Below, one piece after another: positions 52,553-62,018 of a DNA stretch of 64,000 bases. The stretch is taken from positions 1-64,000 of the forward strand of contig JAOADT010000011.1 of the NCBI GenBank assembly GCA_026417175.1. Reading direction: 5' to 3'. The first letter of the stretch is position 1. Every line of letters starts with the position of its first letter. This DNA comes from Deltaproteobacteria bacterium. GTDB lineage: Bacteria > Desulfobacterota > Syntrophorhabdia > Syntrophorhabdales > JANXAF01. The notes under the pieces were generated by a model, which did not search any database, was not told where the DNA came from, and saw only the letters and a list, made by a program, of their open reading frames with translations. Made by a program: the position numbers and the translations under genes.

Positions 52553-54296
52553 ATATGTAAAACCTTACTGGATCAAGTTGTTGTTTGCGATGATATTTAT
52601 GTCTCTAGTCTCTGCTTCAAATGGGCTTACTGCCTTTATCGTAAAACCAGTCTTGGATAAGATATTTTTTGAAAAGAATGCCAGTATGCTGTTTATCATA
52701 CCATTCGGGATTATACTTTTGTACATTGCCAAAGGCATATGTGATTACTTTCAAGGTTATCTTATGGGATATGTGGGACAGAGAGTGGTGACAGATATAA
52801 GAAATATACTTTTCAGGGCGGTACAGAGACAACCGCTTTCATTTTTTGACAAGACGCCAACAGGCATAAGCATCTCGAGGGTTATAAACGACGTTAACCT
52901 CATACAGAACACGGTTTCTGATACACTAACAGCTGTGCTAAAAGACGCTCTCACAGTTATTGCGCTCGTATTTGTTGTTTTTTATCGAGACTGGAAGCTT
53001 GCCATAATATCATTCTTAATACTTCCTTTTGCTATATATCCAATAGTCAACTTCGGACGACGTTTAAGGAAAGTAAGTATTAAAACGCAGAAGTCCGTAG
53101 CGAGATTGACAGCTTTCCTTCATGAAAATATTACGGGACAAAGGATAATAAAGGCCTTTTGTATGGAACCATACGAGGAAAGACGATTTGAAGAAGAAAA
53201 TGACAATCTTTTTCAAACTGTTATGAAGAGATACAGAATAAGAGCTCTTTCTTCTCCAATTATGGAGGCTCTTGGGGGTATTGCGGTTGCTGTAATAATA
53301 TGGTATGGCGGAAACCAAGTGATTTCTGGAAAGTCTACCCCTGGCAATTTCTTTTCTTTTATCGCTGCTTTGCTTATGCTTTATGAACCTATAAAAAGGC
53401 TAAACAAAGAGAATCATAACATCCAACAGGGACTGGCAGCAACCCAGAGAGTTTTCGAGATTATAGACAGGGAACCCGAAATAAAAGAAAAAAGAGATGC
53501 AATAGATCTTAAGAATGTACAAGGGGATATCGAGTTTGTAAATGTCTCTTTCAAATACGAAGATAGATATGTTCTCAAAAATATAAATTTAAAAATAAGA
53601 AAAAAAGAGGTTGTTGCTATTGTTGGAGAAAGTGGCGTAGGCAAAACCACGCTTGTTAATCTTATACCTAGGTTCTACGATGTGACGGAAGGTTCCGTAA
53701 AGATTGACGGTATAGATATACGAGATGTGAAGCTAAAGTCTTTAAGGGAAAATGTGGCTATAGTTACCCAAGATGTAATCCTCTTTAACGATTCCATTAT
53801 AAATAACGTGACCTTTGGTCAAGAGATTGATCTTGAAAGAGTTAAATTGGCCATTTCTATGGCTCACGCAGATGAAGTGGTACGTAAGTTACCAAATGGG
53901 CTTCATACAAACATCGGGGAGAAAGGAGTAAGATTGTCTGGGGGTGAGAAACAGAGAATTGCTATAGCAAGGGCCATATACAAGAACGCTCCAATTCTCA
54001 TTCTCGATGAGGCAACCAGCTCTCTGGATTCTGCATCCGAACTTATGGTCCAGAAGGCGATCGAAAACCTAATCAGGGGAAGGACAACTATAATTATAGC
54101 TCATCGTCTATCCACGATTATGGGGGCAGATAGAATAGTGGTTTTGGATAAAGGAAAGATAGTTCAAGAGGGAGACCATCAAACACTTGTCGAAGAAGAG
54201 GGTCCTTACAAGAGGCTTTTTGAATTGCAGTACAGAAAGAAACACAAAAAAGTTATTTCTTTTGAAAAGGCTTTAAAAAATGTGGAAAAGACTTAA
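52527..54296 (+). CDS. msbA: Lipid A export ABC transporter MsbA
   Basis: 589 aa, GESGVGKTTLVNLIPRFYD, LSGGEKQRIAIARAI. Confidence 0.95.
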   Translation: MGLYLRLLKYVKPYWIKLLFAMIFMSLVSASNGLTAFIVKPVLDKIFFEKNASMLFIIPFGIILLYIAKGICDYFQGYLMGYVGQRVVTDIRNILFRAVQRQPLSFFDKTPTGISISRVINDVNLIQNTVSDTLTAVLKDALTVIALVFVVFYRDWKLAIISFLILPFAIYPIVNFGRRLRKVSIKTQKSVARLTAFLHENITGQRIIKAFCMEPYEERRFEEENDNLFQTVMKRYRIRALSSPIMEALGGIAVAVIIWYGGNQVISGKSTPGNFFSFIAALLMLYEPIKRLNKENHNIQQGLAATQRVFEIIDREPEIKEKRDAIDLKNVQGDIEFVNVSFKYEDRYVLKNINLKIRKKEVVAIVGESGVGKTTLVNLIPRFYDVTEGSVKIDGIDIRDVKLKSLRENVAIVTQDVILFNDSIINNVTFGQEIDLERVKLAISMAHADEVVRKLPNGLHTNIGEKGVRLSGGEKQRIAIARAIYKNAPILILDEATSSLDSASELMVQKAIENLIRGRTTIIIAHRLSTIMGADRIVVLDKGKIVQEGDHQTLVEEEGPYKRLFELQYRKKHKKVISFEKALKNVEKT

Positions 54297-54941
54297 AACA
54301 TTCCTCATGATTACAATTTTTCCTCCTTTGGTATATCTCTTTCTTTGGTTTCTTAGAATCACATCCTGCGTTGTGCATATTAACAGGGAGTGCGCTCTTG
54401 AAGCATGGTCGAAAGGTAATCTCATAGTTTGTTTCTGGCATGGGAGACTTCTTATGATGCCTTTTGCTTATGAGAGAAAAAAAGGAAAAGTCATAATAAG
54501 TAGACACAGGGACGGAGAGTTCATAGCCAGGGTAATGAGATACTTTAATCTAGCTTCTATTAGGGGATCGTACAGAAAAGGAGGGATAGGAACTTCAAGG
54601 GAGGTGTTAAGAAGTCTTAAGGAAGGATATGATATTGCTATTACGCCAGATGGTCCTAAAGGGCCTAGGTATTTGGTAAAGAAAGGGGTTTTGGAGATAG
54701 CGAGACTTTCTGGGAGACCTATAATTCCTGTTTCTTACAGTGCAAGTAAAAAAAAAGACTTAACTCTTGGGATGAATTTATCATTCCACTTCCTTTTTCC
54801 AAAATTTTTTTCGTCTGGGGTAATCCTATAATAGTTCAATCGGACGAAAAAGATGAAGAGATAGAAAAGAAAAGATTAGCCCTGGAGAAGGCTCTCATTG
54901 AACTTACAGAAAAAGCGGATGGTTTTGCATGTGGAAAATAG
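54280..54941 (+). CDS. DUF374 / lysophospholipid acyltransferase-like protein, frameshifted at an A9 run
   Basis: 0-frame ORF 54280-54831; after the A9 at 54748-54756 the -1 frame reads ...SKKKRLNSWDEFIIPLPFSKIFFVWGNPIIVQSDEKDEEIEKKRLALEKALIELTEKADGFACGK*, the expected DUF374 C-terminus, overlapping the waaA start. Confidence 0.85.
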
Positions 54942-56176
54942 TTTACAGATTTTTTTCTTACTTGTTTCTTATTCCGGGAATTCTTTTTTTACACAGGAAC
55001 GAAAAGACCAAAGGTACTATCAGAGAAAGACTAATACCACCTCAGAAATCTCAAACAGAAAATCAAACTGTATGGATTCATGCGGCATCAATAGGAGAAG
55101 CAATCATAGCGATAGCCATAAAAGAGTTTCTTACATCTAAAAAGAAACTATCGTTTGTGGTCACCACAAACACGATTTACGCAAAAGATCTTCTCAAGAG
55201 AGAGCTTGGAGAAGAAGTTCAGATTTGCTATGCCCCACTTGATGTTAAGTTTTCTGTTAGATCCTTTATGAGAGGACACAATTTCAGAGCACTTTTATTA
55301 ATTGAAACCGAATTGTGGCCAAATATGATTTGGGAAGCAAAAAGAACTGGGGTCCCAGTTCTCATTTTAAACGGAAGGATTTCAGATAGAACATTTCCCA
55401 TATACAGAAAGATCTCTTTTTTCATGAAAGACGTGTTATCAAGTATAGACTTCGTACTTGCTCAATCAGAGTTACACGCCGAAAGATTCCGATATCTCGG
55501 GGTCAAGAAAGATAGGATCCGGGTTATGGGAAATATAAAGTACCTTAGACGAATTGAGATTACAGATGATATGAAAGATAAGAAGAATATAGTCACCTTC
55601 GGAAGCGTAAGATCTGGTGAAAAACGAACTGTTTTGGAAGTGATCGAGCAAGTTAAAGTAAACTATCCATATATTACTTTTTTTGTAGCTCCAAGGGAAT
55701 TCTCGGTTATTTCGGAGCTAGCAAAATCACTGGGAGAACGTTTTCGTTTGGGTTATTTTTCTGCAATAAAAGAGAAAAGCCTTGATCCTTTGAATTTTGA
55801 CGTGGTTATAGTTGACACGGTTGGAGATTTGCCACAAATCTACCGGAAAAGTCTTTTAGCCTTTGTGGGTGGAAGCCTTATTCCGCATGGAGGACATAAT
55901 ATTTTGGAGCCCTTGTTTTTTGGCACGCCCGTTCTGTTTGGTCCATATATAGAAAATTTTAAAGATTTGTCAGAAGATATTATGGCCAATGGTGCAGGAG
56001 CAATGGTAAAGGATCAAGAAGAGCTAAGAAAGATGGTGGAAATGATCATCACTGATGACTCCTTAAGAAAGTCTATGGCTAATAATGGGTGGACTCTTAT
56101 AAAGAAAAAAAAAGATGAGATAGAAAAAGAATTGGAAGTGATTTTTGAATTCATAAATAAGGGAGGAATGTTCTAG
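54929..56176 (+). CDS. waaA: 3-deoxy-D-manno-octulosonic acid transferase
   Basis: VWIHAASIGE; ETELWPNMIWEAKRTGVPVLILNGRIS; GGSLIPHGGHNILEP. Confidence 0.96.
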   Translation: MWKIVYRFFSYLFLIPGILFLHRNEKTKGTIRERLIPPQKSQTENQTVWIHAASIGEAIIAIAIKEFLTSKKKLSFVVTTNTIYAKDLLKRELGEEVQICYAPLDVKFSVRSFMRGHNFRALLLIETELWPNMIWEAKRTGVPVLILNGRISDRTFPIYRKISFFMKDVLSSIDFVLAQSELHAERFRYLGVKKDRIRVMGNIKYLRRIEITDDMKDKKNIVTFGSVRSGEKRTVLEVIEQVKVNYPYITFFVAPREFSVISELAKSLGERFRLGYFSAIKEKSLDPLNFDVVIVDTVGDLPQIYRKSLLAFVGGSLIPHGGHNILEPLFFGTPVLFGPYIENFKDLSEDIMANGAGAMVKDQEELRKMVEMIITDDSLRKSMANNGWTLIKKKKDEIEKELEVIFEFINKGGMF

Positions 56177-56178
56177 AG

Positions 56179-56934
56179 ATGGAAGAGTTTTCTGAGCTTT
56201 TAAAGGTAATGGAAGTATTAAGGGGAGATAAAGGGTGTCCCTGGGACAAGAAACAGACACTTAAAGCATTTAAAACGTTTTTACTTGAAGAAGTGTATGA
56301 GCTGATCGAGGCAATAGGAAATAACGATTCGGAATCTATAAAAGAAGAGTTGGGAGATATTCTGTTTCATATAGTATTCATGTCTCAGATATGTAAGGAA
56401 GAAAGGCGTTTTGAAATAAAAGACGTGATAAATTGCGCCCGGGAAAAAATGATTAGAAGACATCCACATGTTTTCGGAAATGAGCAACCACCGGTTTCTG
56501 TTCCCCAAAGGTGGGAGGAGATAAAAAGAAATGAAAAGAATAACTATTCTCTTTTATCCAACATCCCCAAAACCCTTCCCGCTCTTCTTAAGGCTTATGT
56601 GGTTACGAAAAGAGTATCAAGGGTGGGTTTTGATTGGAAGAACATAAATGATGTTTATCGTAAATTGGATGAAGAAATAAACGAGTTGAAGGAGGCTCAG
56701 AAATCGGGTAATATTGAAAAAGTTAAGGAAGAGATCGGAGACATCCTTTTCACGATCGTGAACCTTTCGAGATTACAGGGAATAGACCCAGAGGATGCGC
56801 TTCGTGGAACTATAGAGAAGTTTGTAAATAGATTCGAATATATACAAAATCGAACAGATATCGGAACAACAAATCTCGACGAAATGGACCGATTGTGGGA
56901 AGAAATAAAAAGTATAGAAAAAAAGGGGGTATAA
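56179..56934 (+). CDS. mazG: Nucleoside triphosphate pyrophosphohydrolase MazG
   Basis: LRGDKGCPWDKKQTLKAFKTFLLEEVYELIEAI; EEIGDILFTIVNLSR. Confidence 0.97.
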   Translation: MEEFSELLKVMEVLRGDKGCPWDKKQTLKAFKTFLLEEVYELIEAIGNNDSESIKEELGDILFHIVFMSQICKEERRFEIKDVINCAREKMIRRHPHVFGNEQPPVSVPQRWEEIKRNEKNNYSLLSNIPKTLPALLKAYVVTKRVSRVGFDWKNINDVYRKLDEEINELKEAQKSGNIEKVKEEIGDILFTIVNLSRLQGIDPEDALRGTIEKFVNRFEYIQNRTDIGTTNLDEMDRLWEEIKSIEKKGV

Positions 56935-56943
56935 CCCCCTTTT
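56921..56943. terminator. Bidirectional hairpin AAAAGGGGGT-ATA-ACCCCCTTTT
   Basis: 10-bp perfect stem, 3-nt loop, U-tract in both directions; spans the mazG and cspA stop codons. Confidence 0.85.
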
Positions 56944-57145
56944 ATTTTGCCTTTGTTACATTTGCTGCCTGAGGACCCTTTGGACCCTTAACAATATCGA
57001 ACTCCACTTTTTCGCCCTGCTTTAAAGTTTTGAACCCGTCCTGTTTGATCGCAGAAAAATGGACAAAAACGTCTTCTCCATTTTCCTGTTCGATAAAACC
57101 ATAACCCTTTGAATCGTTGAACCACTTAACCTTACCTACTGGCAT
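56942..57145 (-). CDS. Cold-shock protein CspA family
   Basis: [30 protein letters not shown]. Confidence 0.98.
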   Translation of the reverse strand: MPVGKVKWFNDSKGYGFIEQENGEDVFVHFSAIKQDGFKTLKQGEKVEFDIVKGPKGPQAANVTKAK

Positions 57146-57302
57146 ACTTCTTAACTCCTTTCAAGAAAATTAAAGCTGCGAAGCTTTGTGCTATCTTATG
57201 ATTATTTGGGTTGTATGTCAAGACAAATCTTTCTGTATTTAATTAGTCAGAGATTTAAGGTATAATCTATGGCCTTATAATACAGCGAAGTAGGAGGTGC
57301 TT

Positions 57303-58511
57303 TTGAAGAGCATTGATGAGATCAATGAGAAAATAAAGAGTGGAAAAGTAGTGGTGGTTACTGCCGAAGAAATGGTTGAACTAGTGAAAGAAAAAGGAGT
57401 AAAAATGGCCTCTGAAATAGTAGATGTGGTCACAACTGGAACGTTCGGTCCCATGTGCAGTACAGGCATGTTCATTAACTTGGGACATTCAAGTCCAAGG
57501 ATAAAAATTGGAGGAGGCAAATGTTTTCTAAATGAGGTTCCCGCTTATACAGGTCTTGCCGCAGTGGATATTTACATAGGAGCTACTGCACTGCCTGAAG
57601 AGGATCCCAGAAACTCTGTGTATCCCGGCTCTTTTAAATATGGTGGCGGACATGTAATAGAAGATTTTGTAGCGGGTAAAAACATAAAACTCTTGGCTTA
57701 CGCCTATGGGACTGATTGCTATCCAAGAAGAAAGATAGAAACATATATAAATCGAGAGAATGTGAATGAAGCTTATTTATATAATCCTAGGAATTGCTAT
57801 CAGAATTATAATGTTGCAGTAAATCTTTCCAGCAGAATACTTTATACTTATATGGGCATTCTAAAGCCTAATCTACAGAACGCCAATTATTGCAGTGCTG
57901 GTCAACTTTCACCTTTGCTTAAAGATCCAAACTTCAGGACAATTGGAATAGGAACGAGGATATTTTTGGGAGGAGGGATAGGTTTTGTGGCGTGGCAAGG
58001 CACCCAGCATAACCCGAATGTGCCTAGAACCGAAAGTGGTATACCCAGGATGCCTGCTGGAACTCTAGCAGTTATAGGTGACGCAAAAAAAATGAATCCG
58101 AGATACCTAAGAGGGGCAAGTTTTGTTGGTTATGGGGCGACAATCTTTGTGGGGGTGGGGGTACCTATTCCAGTTCTCGATGAAGAAGTTGCTTACTACG
58201 CGTCAAGAGGCGATGATGAGCTTTTAGCGCAAGTTGTGGATTATGGTAATGATTATCCAGAAAATGTAAAACGGTCATTATGTGAGGTGACGTACGCTCA
58301 ATTGAAATCGGGGACTATAAAGGTGAACGGAAAAGAAGTGCCATGCTATCCAATATCGAGTTATTCTATGGCTGTAGAAATAGCTGAGACCCTAAAGGAG
58401 TGGATTAAAAGCGGATTATTTTATCTCACAAACCCAGTTGAATCGCTCCCTAAAGCAGGTTCCAATCTTAAGATCTGTGCTTTGGAGGATGGAAGAATTG
58501 ATCCTATGTGA
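57303..58511 (+). CDS. Homocysteine biosynthesis (DUF39/HcyBio) family protein
   Basis: GTFGPMCSTGMFINLGHSSPRIKIGGGKCFLNEVPAYTGLAAVDIYIGAT, GGGIGFVAWQGTQHNP; TTG 57303 preferred over track GTG because of AGGAGG at 57292. Confidence 0.85.
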   Translation: MKSIDEINEKIKSGKVVVVTAEEMVELVKEKGVKMASEIVDVVTTGTFGPMCSTGMFINLGHSSPRIKIGGGKCFLNEVPAYTGLAAVDIYIGATALPEEDPRNSVYPGSFKYGGGHVIEDFVAGKNIKLLAYAYGTDCYPRRKIETYINRENVNEAYLYNPRNCYQNYNVAVNLSSRILYTYMGILKPNLQNANYCSAGQLSPLLKDPNFRTIGIGTRIFLGGGIGFVAWQGTQHNPNVPRTESGIPRMPAGTLAVIGDAKKMNPRYLRGASFVGYGATIFVGVGVPIPVLDEEVAYYASRGDDELLAQVVDYGNDYPENVKRSLCEVTYAQLKSGTIKVNGKEVPCYPISSYSMAVEIAETLKEWIKSGLFYLTNPVESLPKAGSNLKICALEDGRIDPM

Positions 58512-58519
58512 GGTGAGCC

Positions 58520-59173
58520 GTGAAATTATTTGAAGATTTCTACATCTATCCTTGGATGTCTTTTGAGGAGAATAATTGCAACACCATATTTATAGACGGA
58601 AATCCTCCAGTCATCATAGATCCTGGTCACAGACACCTATTCAATCATGTTATAGAGGGCATGGCAAAAGACGGAAAGATCGCAGAAAATATAAAAGTTG
58701 TGATTGTTACGCATGGTCATCCTGACCATATTGAGGCTTGTGAGCTATTTGGGCAGGACGTTGTGAAGGCTATAAGTTTTGAGGAATATAAATACATTCG
58801 AGGAGATGGGAGAGAACTTTTTTTAGCTTCTGGATCTGAGCCACCCAAAAATGACTGGAAAATTTTTCTTAAAGAAGGAAATTTAAAGATCGGCGATAAG
58901 ACTTTTAAAATAATAAATACTCCGGGTCATTCACCTGGTTCCATATGTCTATACTGGGAGGAAAGACGTCTTCTCATTTCCGGAGACACTGTATTTTACA
59001 TGGGTGTGGGAAGATTCGATTTGCCGGGTGGTGAAGAGGAGCGATTAAAACAGAGCGTTAAAAAACTTGCAAAACTCGACATAGAATACCTTGTACCTGG
59101 TCACGGAGAAATTCTTGCCGGTTCTAGAGTGATAAAGAAAAACTTCCAAGTGATACTTGATGAATTTTTCTAA
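58520..59173 (+). CDS. MBL-fold metallohydrolase
   Basis: THGHPDHIEA, GHSPGSICLYW, SGDTVF; GTG start. Confidence 0.9.
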   Translation: MKLFEDFYIYPWMSFEENNCNTIFIDGNPPVIIDPGHRHLFNHVIEGMAKDGKIAENIKVVIVTHGHPDHIEACELFGQDVVKAISFEEYKYIRGDGRELFLASGSEPPKNDWKIFLKEGNLKIGDKTFKIINTPGHSPGSICLYWEERRLLISGDTVFYMGVGRFDLPGGEEERLKQSVKKLAKLDIEYLVPGHGEILAGSRVIKKNFQVILDEFF

Positions 59174-59212
59174 GTGATTATAATATGATTCAGAAAAAAG
59201 GGAGGTTAGTTT

Positions 59213-60070
59213 ATGAATCACTTTAAAACATTTATCCTAATGATGGCGCTTACCATCTTATTCGTTTTCGTTGGAAGTTTAATTGGAGGTAAAGATGGTG
59301 CCTACATAGCTTTCGGTATAGCCCTTCTTATGAATCTCATAAGTTACTGGTTTTCTGACAGGATAGTCTTGGCAATGTATGGAGCAAAAGAGGTCTCTGA
59401 AAGGGAGGCACCAGAGCTTTACAGGATGGTATACAATCTTTCCCAGAAAGCGGGAATACCTGTTCCGAGGGTTTACATAATAGAGAACGATAGCCCCAAT
59501 GCCTTTGCTACCGGAAGAAACCCAGCAAATGGAGTTGTAGCTGTCACAACAGGCATACTAAGACTCCTTGGAAGAGACGAGCTGGAAGGCGTTTTAGCGC
59601 ATGAAATATCCCATATAAAACACAGAGACATACTAGTTCAGACAATAGCGGCAACACTTGCCGGGGCAATAACTATGCTTGCAAATTTTGCCCGTTTCGC
59701 AGCTTTTTTTGGTGGAAGATCTTCAGAAGACGAGGAAGGTGGTGGTGGAAACATTATTGCCCTCATAATATTTTCGATGATAGCAGCGTTTGCAGCCATG
59801 CTCATACAGCTTGCCATATCAAGGTCAAGGGAATATCTTGCCGATGAAGGAGGGGCTAGACTTTGTGGAAATCCCCTTTACTTGGCTTCTGCATTAAGGA
59901 AACTCGCATTAGGGGTGGCCAGGGTTCCTATGGTACAGGCAAACCCCTCAACAGCTCCCATGTTTATCGTGAATCCTCTTAGAGGTGAAGGTGTACTTTC
60001 ACTATTCAGCACTCACCCCCCTATTGAAGAGAGAATAAGACGCCTGGAGGCAATGGCATATCTCAGATAG
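59213..60070 (+). CDS. htpX: M48-family membrane zinc metalloprotease HtpX
   Basis: [13 protein letters not shown] (HExxH), N-terminal TMs, [12 protein letters not shown]. Confidence 0.96.
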   Translation: MNHFKTFILMMALTILFVFVGSLIGGKDGAYIAFGIALLMNLISYWFSDRIVLAMYGAKEVSEREAPELYRMVYNLSQKAGIPVPRVYIIENDSPNAFATGRNPANGVVAVTTGILRLLGRDELEGVLAHEISHIKHRDILVQTIAATLAGAITMLANFARFAAFFGGRSSEDEEGGGGNIIALIIFSMIAAFAAMLIQLAISRSREYLADEGGARLCGNPLYLASALRKLALGVARVPMVQANPSTAPMFIVNPLRGEGVLSLFSTHPPIEERIRRLEAMAYLR

Positions 60071-60134
60071 TCCTGACTTTATACCTAGAGACTCAATAAT
60101 CGATTTACTGGAGAAGATTGATTCAGGGGCTTTA

Positions 60135-61325
60135 GTGGATGAAGCCCTGAATTTTTATTTCTCCAGTTCCAAAATAGATGAGTCCAGAAAGCCTATAATT
60201 TACGAAATAGTTGCGGGTGTAGTAAGGTGGAAGCTTTACCTTGAGTGGTTATTATCCCATCACATAAGAAAGAAAGTAAAAAAAAAGATAGAAAATTTAC
60301 TGAAGTTAACCCTCTATCAAGTAGAGTTTATGAAGAAACCTGCGTATCATGTAGTACATGAGGCTGTTTCATTTGCGAAATCGCGGTGGGGAGAAGAAAT
60401 TGGTGGATTTGTCAACGCTGTCTTAAGGAATCACATGAGGTTCAGAAAGAACTATAGTCCACCGGATTTATCAGTTAAGTATTCATTCCCCACATGGCTA
60501 GTAAAAAGATGGCAAAAGAGGTTTGGAGATGAAGTAGAGCACCTACTTTCTCATCTTAATTCCCCCTCTTTATTTGGCGTAAGGGTGAACCCTAAAAAGA
60601 TTAGTAGTGACGAAGTTATAAAATACTTTGAAAACGTAGGTATTCAAGTTCAGAAAGGCAGATACTTAGAATATGCTTTATACGTAAATAAGCTCACACC
60701 AGTTCTCAAAAGCGATCTCTTCAAGCTCCAGTTAATATACATTCAAGATGAAGCTTCACAGTTAGTTTCTGAAGCCTTGGAAGTAAAGGAGGGCGGGAAA
60801 GTTCTCGATGCTTGTTGTGGATATGGAACCAAAACTAGTCATATTCTTGATATGTATGCGGAGAAATGTAAAGTGATTGCCCTTGATAAGTCAGGAAGAA
60901 AAGTTAAGAAGGTTTCTCCTCAGGCTTTGAGGGTGATTGGAGACATCTTTAGTATCCCGTTCAAAAAGGATTCTTTTGACACAATTCTCCTTGACGCCCC
61001 CTGTTCATCACTGGGTATAATTCAAAAACACCCGGAGATCAAGTGGCGTATCTCAGAATCTGACATAGAAAGATTTTCAGAGATTCAGGTCTCCCTTTTA
61101 AAAAAGTTGTGGGAAACTTTAAAGCCTGGAGGCACCTTAATATACAGTGTTTGTTCTTTTGAACCCGAAGAGACAGAACGCGTAATTACTGAATTGATCA
61201 ACACAGAAGAAGTTTTGGTAGAAAAGGTGTTTCCCTTTGTAGAAGGTAGTTTTTTTATCTCAATCCCACACAGAACAGGAATGGATGGATTCTTCATAGC
61301 AAAGATGAAAAAGGCGAGAAAGTGA
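60135..61325 (+). CDS. rsmB: 16S rRNA m5C methyltransferase (RsmB/NOL1/NOP2/Sun)
   Basis: NusB-like N-terminus; QDEASQLVSEALEV; DAPCSSLGIIQKHPEIKW; YSVCSFEPEE. In-frame sequence is open upstream, so the start may lie further 5'. Confidence 0.9.
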   Translation: MDEALNFYFSSSKIDESRKPIIYEIVAGVVRWKLYLEWLLSHHIRKKVKKKIENLLKLTLYQVEFMKKPAYHVVHEAVSFAKSRWGEEIGGFVNAVLRNHMRFRKNYSPPDLSVKYSFPTWLVKRWQKRFGDEVEHLLSHLNSPSLFGVRVNPKKISSDEVIKYFENVGIQVQKGRYLEYALYVNKLTPVLKSDLFKLQLIYIQDEASQLVSEALEVKEGGKVLDACCGYGTKTSHILDMYAEKCKVIALDKSGRKVKKVSPQALRVIGDIFSIPFKKDSFDTILLDAPCSSLGIIQKHPEIKWRISESDIERFSEIQVSLLKKLWETLKPGGTLIYSVCSFEPEETERVITELINTEEVLVEKVFPFVEGSFFISIPHRTGMDGFFIAKMKKARK

Positions 61326-62017
61326 AAAAACTTTTTTACGTACTAGTAATGTTCATTACCTTTATATTTTCTATGTACCTGACAATGGGTTTTTTACTAA
61401 AAACTGAGAAAACTATCCTGTGTCCAGACATAAGGGGATTAACATTACCTGAAGCGGAATTGATTCTTAAAAAGTGCGGACTTGAACTTCAAATACTAAG
61501 ACAAGAGAAAAGGAGTGATGTTGCAAAAGGGGTGATTGTTAGGCAAAGACCAGAAGGAAATGTCCCCGTCAAAAAAGGTAGAAGGGTGTACGTTACAGTT
61601 TCCGCTGGCCCGGACCTTGTGATCGTTCCAAACGTAAAAGGTCTTACAGTGGAGACAGCATATGCAGTGGTTTCTGAAAAGAAGATAAAGATAAAAGAAA
61701 AAATTCTCGTCCCAAGTAAGTATGATGGTAAAGTCCTGGCTCAAATACCAAAAGAGAGTGAGAAAATACTTGAAGGAGAAGGGATAGTGGTGATTGTAGG
61801 TAGAAAACCTGAAAAATACTTTGTAATGCCAGAGATAAGCAATTGGGACTTCAAAGAACTTATAGAAGAATTAGAATCGAAAGAAATTAGCTACAAAATA
61901 ACGTACGAGAAAAATGAAAACCCAGGATGGCTAAACAGAATAACGGTTGATAAGAAACCGGGTACCATTTTCCGATCGAGCGAGACAGTATCAATTAACG
62001 TTTTTATTGGAGGTTAA
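61322..62017 (+). CDS. Membrane-anchored protein with three PASTA domains, no kinase domain
   Basis: N-terminal TM; CPDIRGLTLPEAELILKKCGL..., VPNVKGLTVETAYAVV..., third divergent PASTA. Confidence 0.88.
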   Translation: MKKLFYVLVMFITFIFSMYLTMGFLLKTEKTILCPDIRGLTLPEAELILKKCGLELQILRQEKRSDVAKGVIVRQRPEGNVPVKKGRRVYVTVSAGPDLVIVPNVKGLTVETAYAVVSEKKIKIKEKILVPSKYDGKVLAQIPKESEKILEGEGIVVIVGRKPEKYFVMPEISNWDFKELIEELESKEISYKITYEKNENPGWLNRITVDKKPGTIFRSSETVSINVFIGG

Positions 62018-62018
62018 A

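Noticed and set aside
54898-55140. 80-aa ORF at 54898 as a separate gene
   Set aside because: Overlaps the DUF374 C-terminus and waaA in a third frame with a low-quality translation.
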